A stretch of DNA of 5,725 bases from an uncultured Lachnospiraceae bacterium (GTDB taxonomy: Bacteria; Bacillota; Clostridia; Lachnospirales; Lachnospiraceae), in assembly GCA_902803015.1 (NCBI GenBank), contig CADCOL010000190.1, positions 1 to 5,725 of the forward strand, read 5' to 3'. Shown one piece after another: positions 5,678 through 5,725 of the stretch. Made by a program: the position numbers and the translations under genes. Position 1 is the stretch's first letter, and each line of letters begins with the position of its first letter. The notes under the pieces are model-generated. The model saw only the letters and a program-made list of their open reading frames with translations. It was not told the DNA's origin and searched no databases.

Positions 5678-5725
5678 TTACTCCGTCGGGAACAGTTTCT
5701 TCGTCAGATACTCTAAGTGTGCGTA
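5678..5725 (-). CDS. C-terminal end of an upstream gene (partial), product unknown
   Basis: The last 15 codons of a leftward frame read YAHLEYLTKKLFPTE and end in TAA, 62 bases before the Hsp70-like gene. The peptide looks like an ordinary helical protein end and is followed by two hairpins, which fits the end of a gene. A second minus frame is also open from the window edge to a TGA at 5625-5627, but it reads through both hairpins with an Arg/Ala/Gly-rich tail and is less likely. The product cannot be identified from so short a piece. If the neighbourhood is a chaperone-like module, this could be another member, but nothing in the sequence shows it. Confidence 0.5.
   Translation of the reverse strand, partial: YAHLEYLTKKLFPTE

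Noticed and set aside
5625..5725. Alternative minus frame for the upstream partial gene, ending at TGA 5625-5627
   Set aside because: It reads through both hairpins with a tail rich in Arg, Ala and Gly, and its stop overlaps the next gene's ribosome site. The frame ending at 5678 looks more like a real protein end, though this cannot be proved from 48 bases.

Overview
The window is a compact stretch of bacterial chromosome in which every supportable gene reads leftward, on the minus strand. The proteins suggest an anaerobic Clostridia-type Bacillota, most likely a Lachnospiraceae member. The reasons are the long (human-like) type of adenylosuccinate lyase, a DUF5716-like Hsp70-fold protein, a TPR protein of a type I associate with that family, and strong AGGAGG-type ribosome binding sites. 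GC content looks moderate, near one half by eye. Genus cannot be decided from this window.

Layout in the direction of transcription (right to left): the last 15 codons of an upstream gene (5678-5725); a 62-base gap with two hairpins; a 431-residue protein with a degraded Hsp70/actin-like ATPase fold (4320-5615); a 52-base gap; a 272-residue TPR protein with an uncharacterised N-terminal domain (3449-4267); a 22-base gap; purB, adenylosuccinate lyase (1990-3426); a 92-residue two-helix membrane protein overlapping purB by 8 bases (1719-1997); a five-helix membrane enzyme of the alkaline phosphatase/sulfatase superfamily with an LtaS/EptA-like layout, overlapping the small gene by 35 bases (47-1753); and, in the last 46 bases, a near-consensus sigma-A promoter pointing left out of the window.

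Spacing, overlaps and the lack of convincing internal terminators suggest one transcript covering at least the five complete genes, with a new transcription unit starting at the left edge. Only purB has a firmly known job: two steps of purine synthesis. The Hsp70-like protein and the TPR protein look like a functional pair, perhaps a chaperone or scaffold module whose ATPase member has lost its phosphate-binding residues. The small membrane protein and the sulfatase-fold enzyme are probably translationally coupled and may act together at the cell envelope. No RNA gene, insertion sequence, CRISPR array or phage feature was seen, and there is no gene-free stretch above about 100 bases.
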